A DNA stretch of 64,000 bases from Bizionia argentinensis JUB59 (GCF_000224335.1 NZ_AFXZ01000002.1:62001-126000), one strand, 5' to 3'; positions 8,931-18,980 are shown, counted from the first letter of the stretch. Made by a program: numbers and translations. The notes: generated by a model not told the origin, from the sequence alone.

Positions 8931-8938
8931 CAAAAATA
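8931..8938 (-). promoter_or_regulatory. possible -7 box for the barrel-protein gene
   Basis: TATTTTTG on the minus strand matches the Bacteroidota consensus TAnnTTTG, 65 bases before the start codon. No clear -33 TTG is present at the usual distance. Confidence 0.35.
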
Positions 8939-9001
8939 ACGTTAAAACATCTATTATAATGAAATTCTTGTTAGTTTTAAGGCAACTAAATAAATATTAA
9001 T

Positions 9002-11917
9002 TTGGATTCATATTTACAATCTTTAAAGCAAACTTTAAAAGGTGAGATGTTCTTTGATGACTTAATGAAATCAATCTATGCCACAGATGCATCTGTGTAT
9101 CGTATGATACCGCTTGCAGTGGTTTATCCCATAGATATTTACGATATTCAGAAACTCATTCAATTCTCAAATAAACACCAAACGTCCTTAATTTTTAGAG
9201 CAGCTGGGACTTCGTTAGCTGGACAATGTGTGGGTGGTGGAATTGTAGTTGATGTTTCTAAACATTTTAATCAGATTTTGAGCTTTAATCAGTCAAAAAA
9301 AACGATTGTGGTCCAACCTGGTGTTGTTCGGGATGTTTTAAATAATTATTTAAAGCCGTTTGGCTTATTTTTTGGACCCAATACGTCCACGTCAAACCGT
9401 TGTATGATTGGTGGTATGGTTGGGAATAATTCTTCGGGAACAACATCTATTCAATATGGTGTAACTCGTGATAAAGTTAAAGCACTTCGAACTATATTAA
9501 GTGATGGGAGCGAAGCCTATTTTACAGAAATATCTTCCAAAGAGTTTTATAAAAAGACTGAAGAACCAAATTTTGAAGGGCGTATATATAATTCGGTTTA
9601 TAATGAGTTGAAATCAAAAACCGTACAAGCGCATATTTTAGAAGAATTTCCAAAGCCAGAAATACACCGGCGAAATACAGGTTATGCCATTGATAAATTA
9701 ATAGATTCTGATGTGTTTAAGAACTCGGAGAAACCATTCAATATGTGTCAGCTATTATCAGGTAGCGAAGGCACATTAGCTTTTACAACAGAAATAACAC
9801 TTCAATTGGATGATTTACCGCCAACTGAATCCGCGCTTATTTGTTTACATTTTAATTCTATTGAATCTTGTTTAAAGTCCGTTGAAACAGTTATGCAACA
9901 TGATTTGCATACCTGTGAAATGATGGATAAGACTATATTAGATTTAACCAAGCATAATAAAACACAACAAGAAAACAGGCAGTTTGTTGAAGGTGATCCC
10001 GAAGCGATTCTTATGTGCGAAGTGCGTTCTAATACGAAGCTTGATTTGATTTCTCAAATAGAAAAATTAGAAGTGGCGGTTTCAAGTTTACAATTAAGCT
10101 ATGCGCAGGTTATACTTAAAGGTGAAGCTATAAATAAAGCTATGGAATTGCGGAAAGCTGGATTGGGATTGTTAGGGAACTTAATAGGCGATAAAAAATC
10201 TGCTGCATGTATTGAAGACACAGCGGTAGCTTTATCTGATTTGTCAAACTATATTACCGATTTCACTAAATTGATGACAAGCTATAACCAAAAGGCTGTT
10301 TATTATGCCCATGCTGGTGCTGGCGAATTGCATTTACGACCAATTTTAAATTTAAAGCAAAAAGAAGATATTATTTTATTTAGAAAAATCACGACGGATG
10401 TTGCCCATTTAGTCAAGAAGTATAGAGGTTCTATGAGCGGAGAGCATGGCGATGGTATAGTAAGAGCTGAATTTATTCCACTCATGATAGGAGACGCTAA
10501 TTATGCCATTATAAAACAGGTAAAGAAAGCTTTTGATCCTCATAATATATTCAATCCAGGAAAAATAGTGGATGCTTTTCCAATGGATGAAAATCTGCGT
10601 TACCAACCAGGACGGGAAGAACCGGAAATTGAAACAATTTTAGATTTCTCTGCATCGTTGGGGATTTTACGTGAGGCTGAAAAGTGCAACGGTTCAGGCG
10701 ACTGTAGGAAATTACCAGAATTTGGCGGAACTATGTGTCCGAGCTACAGAGCCACCAGAGATGAAAAAGACACAACACGAGCTCGAGCAAATGCCTTACG
10801 TGAGTTTCTAACAACCTCTGAAAAAGCAAATAAGTTTAATCATAAAGAATTAAAGGATGTTTTCGATTTATGTGTTAGCTGTAAAGCTTGTGCAAGCGAA
10901 TGTCCAAGTAGTGTAGATGTAGCGAGTTTAAAAGCAGAATTTGAATACCAATACCAAAAAGAAAATGGCAGCAGTTTGCGAACTAAATTATTCGCTTACA
11001 ATAACAAGCTGAATGGCTTTAGTAGTCAATTTCCTAGTCTAACTAACTTTATGTTTTCTAATGGATTTACGAGCTCAATAATTAAAAAATCATTGGGTAT
11101 TGCGTCTAAAAGAACTTTACCTTTAATATCCAGTAAAAGTTTGATTACGCATATTTCAGATTCTGTAAATGGAAATAGTGGAAATAAATATATTAAAACT
11201 ATTTACTTATTTGTTGATGAATTCACCAATCACTTGGATTCAGAAATAGGTCAGGATGCTTTAATGCTATTACAAGCTTTAAATTATCGAATAAAGTTTG
11301 TAAACCATGAAGAATCGGGACGTGCATTTTTGTCTAAAGGTTTTTTAGAAGAAGCAAAAAAAGTGGCCAATAAGAACGTATCAATATTTTCTGAAGTAAT
11401 TTCAGATAAAACGCCTTTAATCGGAATCGAGCCATCAGCCATTTTAACTTTTCGGGATGAATACATTAAATTAGCTGATGATAAGGAAGCAGCTAAAACA
11501 CTCTCTAAAAACTGTTTTTTAATAGAGGAATTTCTTCAGCAAGAAATCGTTTTAGGACATATTAAGGCAGAGCAATTTACTACGGAAGCTAAAACTATTA
11601 AATTTCATGGACATTGTCATCAAAAGGCATTGAGCAATCAAAAAAACAGTTTTGATATATTAAATCTTCCTGAAAACTATCGCGTTACCATAATTCCAAG
11701 TGGTTGTTGTGGAATGGCAGGGAGTTTTGGTTATGAAAAAGAACATTACGATATTAGTATGCAAATAGGAGAGCAGACACTTTTTCCGGCCGTGAGAAAA
11801 GCTTCAGAGGAAACCTTTATTGCGGCTAACGGTACCAGTTGCCGACATCAAATTAAGGATGGTACGAATAGAGATGCTTTTCACCCTATTAGTATATTAA
11901 AAAATGCTTTACTGTAA
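9002..11917 (+). CDS. FAD-linked oxidase / Fe-S fusion, D-lactate or 2-hydroxyglutarate dehydrogenase-like
   Basis: A 971-residue fusion of the YdiJ/Dld type. Residues about 20-270 form the FAD_binding_4 (PCMH) domain, with GTSLAGQC and a GNNSSGTTS loop. An FAD-oxidase C-terminal domain follows, with HAGAGELHLRP and the SGEHGDG motif. Two 4Fe-4S segments come next, including CVSCKACASECPSS. The C-terminal CCG-type region carries GHCHQKA and GCCGMAGSFG. It should oxidise a D-2-hydroxy acid and pass electrons to quinone. The start is TTG at 9002; the frame is closed by a stop at 8987-8989, so the only alternatives are a few non-ATG codons upstream. Monocistronic. Confidence 0.92.
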   Translation: MDSYLQSLKQTLKGEMFFDDLMKSIYATDASVYRMIPLAVVYPIDIYDIQKLIQFSNKHQTSLIFRAAGTSLAGQCVGGGIVVDVSKHFNQILSFNQSKKTIVVQPGVVRDVLNNYLKPFGLFFGPNTSTSNRCMIGGMVGNNSSGTTSIQYGVTRDKVKALRTILSDGSEAYFTEISSKEFYKKTEEPNFEGRIYNSVYNELKSKTVQAHILEEFPKPEIHRRNTGYAIDKLIDSDVFKNSEKPFNMCQLLSGSEGTLAFTTEITLQLDDLPPTESALICLHFNSIESCLKSVETVMQHDLHTCEMMDKTILDLTKHNKTQQENRQFVEGDPEAILMCEVRSNTKLDLISQIEKLEVAVSSLQLSYAQVILKGEAINKAMELRKAGLGLLGNLIGDKKSAACIEDTAVALSDLSNYITDFTKLMTSYNQKAVYYAHAGAGELHLRPILNLKQKEDIILFRKITTDVAHLVKKYRGSMSGEHGDGIVRAEFIPLMIGDANYAIIKQVKKAFDPHNIFNPGKIVDAFPMDENLRYQPGREEPEIETILDFSASLGILREAEKCNGSGDCRKLPEFGGTMCPSYRATRDEKDTTRARANALREFLTTSEKANKFNHKELKDVFDLCVSCKACASECPSSVDVASLKAEFEYQYQKENGSSLRTKLFAYNNKLNGFSSQFPSLTNFMFSNGFTSSIIKKSLGIASKRTLPLISSKSLITHISDSVNGNSGNKYIKTIYLFVDEFTNHLDSEIGQDALMLLQALNYRIKFVNHEESGRAFLSKGFLEEAKKVANKNVSIFSEVISDKTPLIGIEPSAILTFRDEYIKLADDKEAAKTLSKNCFLIEEFLQQEIVLGHIKAEQFTTEAKTIKFHGHCHQKALSNQKNSFDILNLPENYRVTIIPSGCCGMAGSFGYEKEHYDISMQIGEQTLFPAVRKASEETFIAANGTSCRHQIKDGTNRDAFHPISILKNALL

Positions 11918-12041
11918 ACACCTTATGCTTAATGTATTATTAAATTAAGGGCGAAAAAAAACTTAAGAAACATGAATGTTAATTATAAATCCATTTTTGT
12001 TTCTGTGATAATACATTTACATTAGCGATAAAATTGATTCT

Positions 12042-13103
12042 ATGGCAGGAAATTCCTTCGGAAATTTATTTAAACTCACCACTTTTGGCGAATCGCATGG
12101 AGTTGCCATTGGCGGCATTATTGATGGTTGTCCTTCAGGATTAGAAGTCGATTTTGATGCTATACAAGCGGAATTAAACAGACGTAAACCAGGACAATCC
12201 GAAATTGTAACGCAGCGGAAGGAGCCGGATACAGTAGAGTTTTTATCAGGAATATTTGAAGGTAAAACAACGGGAACACCTATTGGGTTTTCCATTCAAA
12301 ATGCGAATCAGAAATCTAAAGATTATTCCCATATAAAAGACGTTTACAGACCAAGCCACGCTGATTATACCTACGAAAAAAAATATGGTATTCGCGACTA
12401 TCGTGGTGGTGGGCGCAGTTCAGCCAGAGAAACAGCTTCTCGCGTTGTTGCTGGAGCGTTGGCAAAACAGTTTTTAAAATCGGTTAAAATTCATGCCTAT
12501 ACATCATCTGTAGGCGATATTTTTCTGGAGAAACCCTATCAAGATTTAGACTTTAGTCAAATAGAATCAAATGTTATCCGATGTCCCGATCCCGAAACTG
12601 CCGAACGCATGATCGATCGGATTAAAGCCATTAAAAAGCAAGGAAATACTATTGGGGGAACCATAACCTGTGTGTTGCAAAACGTACCCGCTGGTTTAGG
12701 GGAACCTGTTTTTGATAAACTTCATGCCGAATTAGGAAAAGCGATGTTGTCCATAAATGCCGTAAAAGGTTTTGAATATGGCAGCGGTTTCTGTGGAGCA
12801 AAAATGACAGGAACAGAGCATAACGATTTATTCAATGCCGATGGTTCAACAAAAACGAATTTATCAGGCGGTATTCAAGGTGGAATTAGTAATGGTATGG
12901 ATATTTATTTCCGTGTCGCTTTTAAGCCTGTTGCAACGGTTATACAAAAGCAGGAGGCATTAAATTCTAGAGGCGAACTAGTAGATATGCAAGGAAAAGG
13001 ACGCCACGACCCGTGTGTTGTTCCTAGAGCTGTGCCTATTGTAGAAGCAATGGCTGCACTAGTTCTAGCGGATTATTACCTTTTAAATAATACTAATAAA
13101 TAG
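12042..13103 (+). CDS. aroC: chorismate synthase
   Basis: A 353-residue enzyme converting EPSP to chorismate with reduced FMN, the last step of the shikimate pathway. Signature motifs are present: [18 protein letters not shown] near the N terminus, [14 protein letters not shown] in the middle and [12 protein letters not shown] near the C terminus. Length is normal for the family. It is followed after 30 bases by a symporter gene on the same strand. The other shikimate gene here, aroB, lies 27 kb away, so the pathway genes are dispersed. Confidence 0.98.
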   Translation: MAGNSFGNLFKLTTFGESHGVAIGGIIDGCPSGLEVDFDAIQAELNRRKPGQSEIVTQRKEPDTVEFLSGIFEGKTTGTPIGFSIQNANQKSKDYSHIKDVYRPSHADYTYEKKYGIRDYRGGGRSSARETASRVVAGALAKQFLKSVKIHAYTSSVGDIFLEKPYQDLDFSQIESNVIRCPDPETAERMIDRIKAIKKQGNTIGGTITCVLQNVPAGLGEPVFDKLHAELGKAMLSINAVKGFEYGSGFCGAKMTGTEHNDLFNADGSTKTNLSGGIQGGISNGMDIYFRVAFKPVATVIQKQEALNSRGELVDMQGKGRHDPCVVPRAVPIVEAMAALVLADYYLLNNTNK

Positions 13104-13133
13104 ATCATTACATAACGATATAGAAAAATATAT

Positions 13134-14444
13134 ATGAGAAAACTCGCATTACATTGGCAGATTATGTTAGGAATGATTTTAGGTGTTGGATTCGCCTTAA
13201 TTATGGCTAATTTCGAATCAGGAAGTCAAATAGTAACGGATTGGGTGAAACCATTTGGTACTATTTTCATAAATATGCTAAAACTTATTGCGGTACCATT
13301 AATATTAGGGTCGTTAATTAAAGGTGTTTCCGATTTAAAGGATATCTCTAAATTATCCCAAATGGGAGGGCGTACAATTGGTCTTTATATCCTAACCACT
13401 TTAATAGCTGTTTCCATTGGCTTAACGGTTGTAAATGTCATTAAGCCAGGTAAATCTATTTCCGAAGAAACCCGTAATGAGCTTGTGGAGAGCTATAAAG
13501 GCGATGCGGATGGAAAAATTGCAGATGCTGAAAAGCAAAAAAATGCTGGACCGCTGCAAGCTTTAGAAGATTTAGTTCCGAGTAACATTTTTCAAGCAGC
13601 TAGTGATAACGGTAATATGTTACAGGTAATTTTCTTCGCTATATTATTTGGAATAGGACTCATATTAATTCCTGAAAAAAAATCGGCTCCCGTCAAAGAG
13701 TTTTTTGATAGTTTTAATGAAGTAATTCTTAAGTTAATAGACCTTATTATGTTAGCGGCACCTTACGGTGTGTTTGCTTTACTAGCAGCTTTGGTAGTAG
13801 AAGCACCGAGCGCGGATTTATTTAAGGCTTTAGGATGGTATGCATTCTGTGTGCTATTAGGTTTAGGACTTATGATGTTGTTTTATGCATTACTGGTTTA
13901 TGTCGTCACTAAAAAAACGCCGAAATTTTTCTTTAATGGTATTGCACCTGCCCAATTATTAGGTTTTTCAACCAGTAGTAGTGCCGCCACTTTACCGGTA
14001 ACTATGGAGCGTGTTGAAGAACATTTAGGAGTTGAAGAAGAAGTAACAAGTTTTGTTTTACCTATTGGAGCAACGATAAATATGGATGGTACTAGTTTAT
14101 ATCAAGCTGTTGCCGCCGTTTTTATTGCGCAAGCATTTGGTATGGACTTAAGCTTTGGCGTGCAATTAGGAATTATTGCAACAGCCACATTGGCCTCTAT
14201 AGGCAGTGCCGCAGTTCCTGGAGCCGGTATGGTTATGCTTGTTATAGTTTTAGCTCAAGCAGGTATTCCAGAAGCTGGATTGGCTTTAATTTTCGCAGTA
14301 GATAGACCGCTAGATATGTGTCGAACGACAGTAAATATTACGGGAGATGCAGCTGTTTCCATGATTGTTGCTAAATCCGTTGGAAAGCTGGGAGAACCTA
14401 AAGTTAAAAATTGGGATGATGATTATGTTTATAAGAAGAAATAA
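13134..14444 (+). CDS. dicarboxylate/amino acid:cation symporter (DAACS family)
   Basis: A 436-residue inner-membrane transporter of the GltP/DctA family, taking up C4-dicarboxylates or acidic amino acids with Na+ or H+. Diagnostic motifs are the serine-rich hairpin STSSSAATLPVTM, the NMDGTSLYQAVAA motif and a C-terminal DRPLDMCRTTVNITGD stretch that contributes to substrate binding. Eight transmembrane segments plus two re-entrant loops are expected. A charged insert around residues 110-145 (KGDADGKIADAEKQKN) is hydrophilic. The R in CRTTVN is typical of members binding acidic substrates. Possibly co-transcribed with aroC; substrate not resolved. Confidence 0.95.
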   Translation: MRKLALHWQIMLGMILGVGFALIMANFESGSQIVTDWVKPFGTIFINMLKLIAVPLILGSLIKGVSDLKDISKLSQMGGRTIGLYILTTLIAVSIGLTVVNVIKPGKSISEETRNELVESYKGDADGKIADAEKQKNAGPLQALEDLVPSNIFQAASDNGNMLQVIFFAILFGIGLILIPEKKSAPVKEFFDSFNEVILKLIDLIMLAAPYGVFALLAALVVEAPSADLFKALGWYAFCVLLGLGLMMLFYALLVYVVTKKTPKFFFNGIAPAQLLGFSTSSSAATLPVTMERVEEHLGVEEEVTSFVLPIGATINMDGTSLYQAVAAVFIAQAFGMDLSFGVQLGIIATATLASIGSAAVPGAGMVMLVIVLAQAGIPEAGLALIFAVDRPLDMCRTTVNITGDAAVSMIVAKSVGKLGEPKVKNWDDDYVYKKK

Positions 14445-14631
14445 ATTCACAATATGCTATACCCTTATAGTTTAAAGTAATTTGTGTGCTTGAAACAGTC
14501 TTTTTTGAAAATTGTGTTTTATAAAACTACAGATTTAAGGGATTTAATACCTTGTTTATTAGTGCACTTTCAAGAAGTGTTTGGAGAAATAAGCCCTCTT
14601 TTTTTCGCGAGATAATATGTTGGCAATAATT

Positions 14632-15011
14632 ATGAAAAACCCAATCTATCTGATTTTAACATTACTGATTTTCCAAAATTGTAGCGCACAATTAGAATGT
14701 TCTTATTTAAAAATGGAACGTTTGAGTTAAAATCTGAAACAGGAACAACAATAATCGAAAGAAAAGGAAATACTCAAATTGAAAAATCTAACGGATTTAA
14801 TTATTACTCTGACGTCGAATGGATAACTGATTATAAATACGAATTAAAAAATCATCGAAATCACAAAGGAGAACCTGAAAAAGAGGAATTGAATAGTATT
14901 TATACAGTTGAGATTCTAAAAATGACAAAGGATTCTGTAAGAACAAAATTAATATCAAATTATTCTGACCAAAGCCTTGAAAGAACTTTGAAAATTATAA
15001 AGCTAAAATAA
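14632..15011 (+). pseudogene. small secreted protein, interrupted by a frameshift (or read by -1 slippage)
   Basis: An ATG at 14632 opens a clear signal peptide (MKNPIYLILTLLIFQNCSAQ) in one frame, which ends at a TAA after 32 codons. The mature body (from FKNGTFELK, ending LKIIKLK) lies in the -1 frame and has no good start of its own; its first ATG at 14697 gives no signal peptide. The two halves join by a -1 shift at T_TTA_AAA (14706-14712), producing CSYLKNGTF. A lipoprotein at 36276-36644 has the matching layout CTDYQTGTF and similar later motifs, so the family is real. Either one base was lost in the T/A run, or ribosomal slippage makes the product. Function unknown. Confidence 0.7.
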
Positions 15012-15068
15012 CTATTGCCAGTATTGTATATAAAAAATTGTTATTTTTAGCTTAACCAATGTTAATTG

Positions 15069-15122
15069 CTGTGCTTGCTAGCTTCTGATTTACCTTCGGA
15101 AAATCATCGCACACAAGCACGC
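15069..15122 (+). repeat. attC-like imperfect hairpin between the two orphan genes
   Basis: Outer stem GTGCTTG (15071-15077) / CAAGCAC (15114-15120) encloses an inner stem GATTTACC (15087-15094) / GGAAAATC (15098-15105) with one mismatch and the loop TTC. The two arms are separated by an asymmetric unpaired segment, giving a long bulged hairpin like a recombination site or a folded intergenic repeat. I recall similar intergenic segments beside small orphan genes in other marine flavobacteria. Confidence 0.45.
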
Positions 15123-15168
15123 AAATTTCCATATACGTAACCGTTCTAAAACATTAAAGAAAAACCGA

Positions 15169-15633
15169 ATGAAATCAATATTAATGTTGTTTTTACTCCT
15201 AATTATAGGATTTTCAACTTATGCTCAAAATCAAAATTCTAAAATAAGCATAATGAAAGCTGAAAAGCCAATTTTAATAATAAATGATACTATAATTGGA
15301 AGTATTGATTTATTGAATAAAGTGGCTTCTGACAATATTTTAGAACTTAGTATTTTTAAAGAAAGAAAATTAAGTTCTACTTTCCTGTTTATCGAAAACA
15401 AAAAAAGCGCAGGAATTATCATAGCAAAAATCAAGCACCAAATTAAACTCAAATCGCAAAAAGAGTTAAATCTCTTTTTTGGACTAAATGAGAAAAATGA
15501 TGTTTATGTTAATGGATATTTAATTGAAAATAAGAATCAGAATATTTCGTCTGAAAGTATAGTAGGAGTTGAATTAATAAAAGCTGAAAACTTTAGATTG
15601 AAAAATTCTGTTTTAAATATACAAATCAAATAA
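15169..15633 (+). CDS. small secreted protein, unknown function
   Basis: A 154-residue protein with a strong signal peptide (MKSILMLFLLLIIGFSTYAQ, cleavage after YAQ). The mature part is lysine- and isoleucine-rich with short predicted beta strands; segments such as LIINDTIIGS and DVYVNGYLIEN faintly recall the plug or regulatory domains used near TonB receptors, but this is too weak for a call. It is preceded by the cassette-like hairpin and bounded by direct repeats AACCGTT. No homologue elsewhere in the window. Periplasmic location inferred. Confidence 0.75.
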   Translation: MKSILMLFLLLIIGFSTYAQNQNSKISIMKAEKPILIINDTIIGSIDLLNKVASDNILELSIFKERKLSSTFLFIENKKSAGIIIAKIKHQIKLKSQKELNLFFGLNEKNDVYVNGYLIENKNQNISSESIVGVELIKAENFRLKNSVLNIQIK

Positions 15634-15759
15634 TCACGTTTTACATCACAGTAAAAAACCGTTAGTTATTCCACTTCACCATAAGCAGATTTCGGTTGGA
15701 TAGGCAAATTAGAGCCTGTAACCAAGCTATGAGAGATGCAAAATGTCAAGATATAAACA

Positions 15760-16428
15760 TTATTCACCACTCACAATACGGCCATCTACCATAGTTAATT
15801 TTCGATCGGCCATATTGGCTAATTCTTCATTATGAGTTACAATAACAAAGGTTTGTCCAAACTCATCTCGAAGTTGGAAGAATAGATTATGAAGATTTTC
15901 AGCCGATTCGCTATCCAGGTTTCCAGACGGTTCATCTGCAAAAAGTATCTTCGGATTGTTTATTAAAGCTCTGGCTACAGCAACACGTTGTTGTTCACCT
16001 CCAGAAAGCTCATTAGGTTTATGGTGATATCGATCTTTTAAACCTAAAAAATCTAATAATTCTTTTGCACGTTTTTCGGCAACAGCTTTACTAGTTTTCT
16101 TTATAAATGCAGGAATACAAACGTTTTCTATGGCTGAAAACTCCGGTAATAATTGGTGAAACTGAAAAATAAATCCAATTTCTTCATTTCGGAATTTAGC
16201 CAAACCTCTTTCAGACAAACTATTAATATCCGTTCCATTTATGGTAAAGGTAAAAGCTTCTTTTTTAGACGGTTTATCTAAAGTTCCTAAAATTTGTAAA
16301 AGCGTTGTTTTACCAGCACCTGAGGCACCAACAATAGAAACGATTTCACCCGCTTTGATGTTTAAATCTACTCCATTTAATACGTGGAGATCGTCGTAAT
16401 ATTTATGTATGTTTTTTGCTGAAATCAT
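15760..16428 (-). CDS. ABC transporter ATP-binding protein, LolD-like
   Basis: A 222-residue ATPase of the MacB/LolD group. It has Walker [10 protein letters not shown], the Q-loop in [12 protein letters not shown], the signature LSGGEQQR, and Walker [13 protein letters not shown] followed by the switch histidine in VIVTHNEE. An ATG seven codons upstream exists, but the [11 protein letters not shown] start matches the family better. LolD works with LolC/E to release lipoproteins from the inner membrane; no FtsX-type permease is adjacent, so the partner must be elsewhere. The neighbouring DUF5916 gene upstream is on the same strand, 42 bases away, and may share its transcript. Confidence 0.92.
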   Translation of the reverse strand: MISAKNIHKYYDDLHVLNGVDLNIKAGEIVSIVGASGAGKTTLLQILGTLDKPSKKEAFTFTINGTDINSLSERGLAKFRNEEIGFIFQFHQLLPEFSAIENVCIPAFIKKTSKAVAEKRAKELLDFLGLKDRYHHKPNELSGGEQQRVAVARALINNPKILFADEPSGNLDSESAENLHNLFFQLRDEFGQTFVIVTHNEELANMADRKLTMVDGRIVSGE

Positions 16429-16470
16429 TGTCGTAAAATGAACAAGCAATGTAATACTTTCTATAACGTC

Positions 16471-18915
16471 CTACAATGATGCGTTTGATTTCTTATGGAA
16501 TATTTTTTTCAGATTATTGTAATCAATAAAATATTGAATCTTTAATGAAAAGGAATTTTGAATAGGTTGAGTGAATAGCCGGTCAAAGTTATTAGTGAAA
16601 TTTAGCTCGGCTTCAGAATCGTAATTAAACAAGTTGTTTCTGTATAAAGCGGTTATAAAACTTCCAGGCGCAAATTGCCAAGAATAACTCAAATCTAGAT
16701 TCCAAGTACTAAAATTAATGTTTGGATCATCTAATCCGGCATTTCCGAAGGTAGTATCGGTTTCAAGTAATCGACCATTTTCTTGTAGTAAATAGATGTT
16801 ATCATCATATAAAACTGTACTCCAATAGTTTCTAAATGTGAGATTTAGCGAATGAAATGGATTAAAATTTTGGGATGCAGTTATACTATTAATTATTGTT
16901 TTACGGTCGCGATTACCAAAAACAATTTCGTTTGTTAAAGTACCTGCATATCCGCGATTGCCATTTATTTTATCGTAATCAAACGAATATATAAGCATCA
17001 TTTTATCGTTTAAACGTACACGTGGACTAATATTAAATTTAATATTGTTGGTTTCTCTATCGTCTTCAAAATACGTCTTACCGCCAATGTTGACGTCAAT
17101 GGCGAATTTTTTATTATAACTGGAAGAAAACCATATATTTCCTTCTAATTGATTTTCAGAAATAAAATAGCGACCCGCTTCGCGTGGTTCAAAATAATCG
17201 TATTGTTTGCCTGGTTTAATACTAATATCGCCACCAAAACCGTGAAGACTTTTTAGTTGACCCGAAAAGGCAAGGCCTAATCTGTTTCCTGTATATGTAT
17301 TAGGATTTGATAATCGGTTATAGTCAATCCAACCATTAAAATTATAAGTATTAAAAATTCCTGTTGGCTCAAAAATTCTGTAAGAGCCTTCTACTCCAAA
17401 ATTGCTAAAATTATTCCGGTCTTGTTGACCTAAATCGTTAATGTCATACTTATCATCAGCATATTCATGACCAATCCAGTATTGCCAATTCCCAAAAACT
17501 TTGGAGAACCCTAACTCATAACTATATCCTGTTTCAGTACCAGATTTTAGGTTAACGTTACTCATTTTTATTTCCGCTTCTAGATTATAGGTGTTTTTCT
17601 TAGTCGTTAAATCGGCTAAAACTCCAGTAACATTGGCATCGCGAAAATGACCACTTCTAGTTACGTTGGTATTAATTAAACTCACAGATGAATTTTGATT
17701 AAACTGCTGATCGACAACTAAAATATTATAATTAGCCAAAGGTTCCACCAATTCATTTCGTGTCGTATTCGTTTCTGTATTCCTGATTTTCGCTTTTGTT
17801 TTTCCCGTAATAGCATTAAAAACACCAATACCTAAACCATTTTTCGTTCTACCAGAAACTTTGATAGCATTTATTACTTTAACTTGTTCTGGAAAATGGT
17901 GAATCTCTTCATTTGTATTTAAAGTTATAGAACTAGAAGGTCTGCTTCCTACGCGACGTGAGAAGAACAGATCACCTTTGGTGAAAAGATCGACGCCTTC
18001 CGTGAAAAATTGACGTTGTTCAGAAAATGTTTGTTCAAAAGGCCCTAAATTGAGTTCTACGCTATCAAAACCAGCTTGACTAAAATCTGGAATAAGCGTA
18101 GCGTCCAATGTAAAGTTTTCAGTAATACCATACTTTAAATCCATTCCGGCATTAAACTGTGTTTCCGTTTCTCCTTCAAAAGAATTCACTACACCAGAAA
18201 TAAAAGGGTACAAAGTGAGTCGCGTAGGTGGATTTAAGTTTGTAAGTCCTTTGAGTTCTCCATTATAAATACCGAAACTTCCTTTTGTAACATCAATAGG
18301 GTTCCAAGTGTATTGCGATCGATCTCTATGAATATGTCTATGCATTTGTAATCCCCAAGTAGGTGCTACCTGATTTGAAAAGCGAAGTGTACGATATGGG
18401 ATTTTCATTTCAACTATCCAGCCATCATCTACAATTTTTACAGCACTATCCCAAACAGCATTCCAGCTAAAATCTTCACCAATTCCTGGCGATTCAATAG
18501 CATCTGCTTGCGTTCCAGAACTAAATACAAAAAATTCGGTGTTATTTTGTCCATCATTATTGGGATTTAAGATAAACCCGAAAAAATCTGATTCTCCAAA
18601 ATTATCACGGCTTGTTAATTGCCGCATAATTTTTTTAGGATTATCGTATAAATAAGCAGCTACATATATAGCGTAATCGTCATAGGTTATTTTTACAACC
18701 GTACGGGTTTCAGGTGTTTCTGTAATGCCCATTTCTGGCCTGAATTGAATAAAATCTTTAGCTTCTTCCGCATTTATCCAAGCTTCATCATTTAATATCC
18801 CATCAATTTTTGGTGGTGTTGCGGTTCTCGTAATATTTAAAGCTTTCTTCTCTTGCGCTAGAGTGTAAAAGCACCACAGTGAGAAAGTGAGAAGAAATAA
18901 CTTGTTTTTCATCAT
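16471..18915 (-). CDS. DUF5916 outer-membrane protein with N-terminal CBM9-like domain
   Basis: An 814-residue exported protein. Residues 1-20 are a signal peptide ending in LAQ. Residues about 25-220 form a CBM9-like (DOMON-type) beta-sandwich, beginning at the motif TPPKIDGILNDEAW that is standard for this group. The remaining 590 residues are the DUF5916 region, rich in aromatic amphipathic strands and probably an outer-membrane barrel, with FTEGVDLFTKGDLFFSRRVG at the junction. The family is widespread in Bacteroidota and is sometimes annotated as hydrolase without proof. Two consecutive ATG codons begin the gene; either may serve. Confidence 0.9.
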   Translation of the reverse strand: MMKNKLFLLTFSLWCFYTLAQEKKALNITRTATPPKIDGILNDEAWINAEEAKDFIQFRPEMGITETPETRTVVKITYDDYAIYVAAYLYDNPKKIMRQLTSRDNFGESDFFGFILNPNNDGQNNTEFFVFSSGTQADAIESPGIGEDFSWNAVWDSAVKIVDDGWIVEMKIPYRTLRFSNQVAPTWGLQMHRHIHRDRSQYTWNPIDVTKGSFGIYNGELKGLTNLNPPTRLTLYPFISGVVNSFEGETETQFNAGMDLKYGITENFTLDATLIPDFSQAGFDSVELNLGPFEQTFSEQRQFFTEGVDLFTKGDLFFSRRVGSRPSSSITLNTNEEIHHFPEQVKVINAIKVSGRTKNGLGIGVFNAITGKTKAKIRNTETNTTRNELVEPLANYNILVVDQQFNQNSSVSLINTNVTRSGHFRDANVTGVLADLTTKKNTYNLEAEIKMSNVNLKSGTETGYSYELGFSKVFGNWQYWIGHEYADDKYDINDLGQQDRNNFSNFGVEGSYRIFEPTGIFNTYNFNGWIDYNRLSNPNTYTGNRLGLAFSGQLKSLHGFGGDISIKPGKQYDYFEPREAGRYFISENQLEGNIWFSSSYNKKFAIDVNIGGKTYFEDDRETNNIKFNISPRVRLNDKMMLIYSFDYDKINGNRGYAGTLTNEIVFGNRDRKTIINSITASQNFNPFHSLNLTFRNYWSTVLYDDNIYLLQENGRLLETDTTFGNAGLDDPNINFSTWNLDLSYSWQFAPGSFITALYRNNLFNYDSEAELNFTNNFDRLFTQPIQNSFSLKIQYFIDYNNLKKIFHKKSNASL

Positions 18916-18972
18916 TTTTTAATTAAAAGTCTCTTAATAGACAGAACTATATAGCGAATGTTACATTTTTTA

Positions 18973-18980
18973 CAAATCTA
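18973..18980 (-). promoter_or_regulatory. possible -7 box for the DUF5916 gene
   Basis: TAGATTTG on the minus strand fits TAnnTTTG, about 58 bases before the start codon. No good -33 element was found. Confidence 0.35.

Larger units (their letters stand above)
14611..15663. other. orphan small-gene island with cassette-like flanking repeats
   Basis: Two small secreted-protein genes lie between the symporter and the ABC ATPase. The first is flanked by an imperfect 16-bp inverted repeat with the core TGGCAATA (14621-14628) / TATTGCCA (15013-15020), tight against its start and stop. The second is flanked by the direct repeat AACCGTT (15139-15145 and 15657-15663). A long imperfect hairpin lies between them. 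The layout resembles mobile gene cassettes, but no integrase is in the window. Confidence 0.4.

Noticed and set aside
12017-12295. Minus-strand frame of 92 codons
   Set aside because: Lies wholly opposite aroC, whose motifs prove the plus frame; it is a shadow.
16471-18915. Carbohydrate-active enzyme based on the CBM9-like domain
   Set aside because: No catalytic domain is visible; the rest is a DUF5916 barrel-like region.
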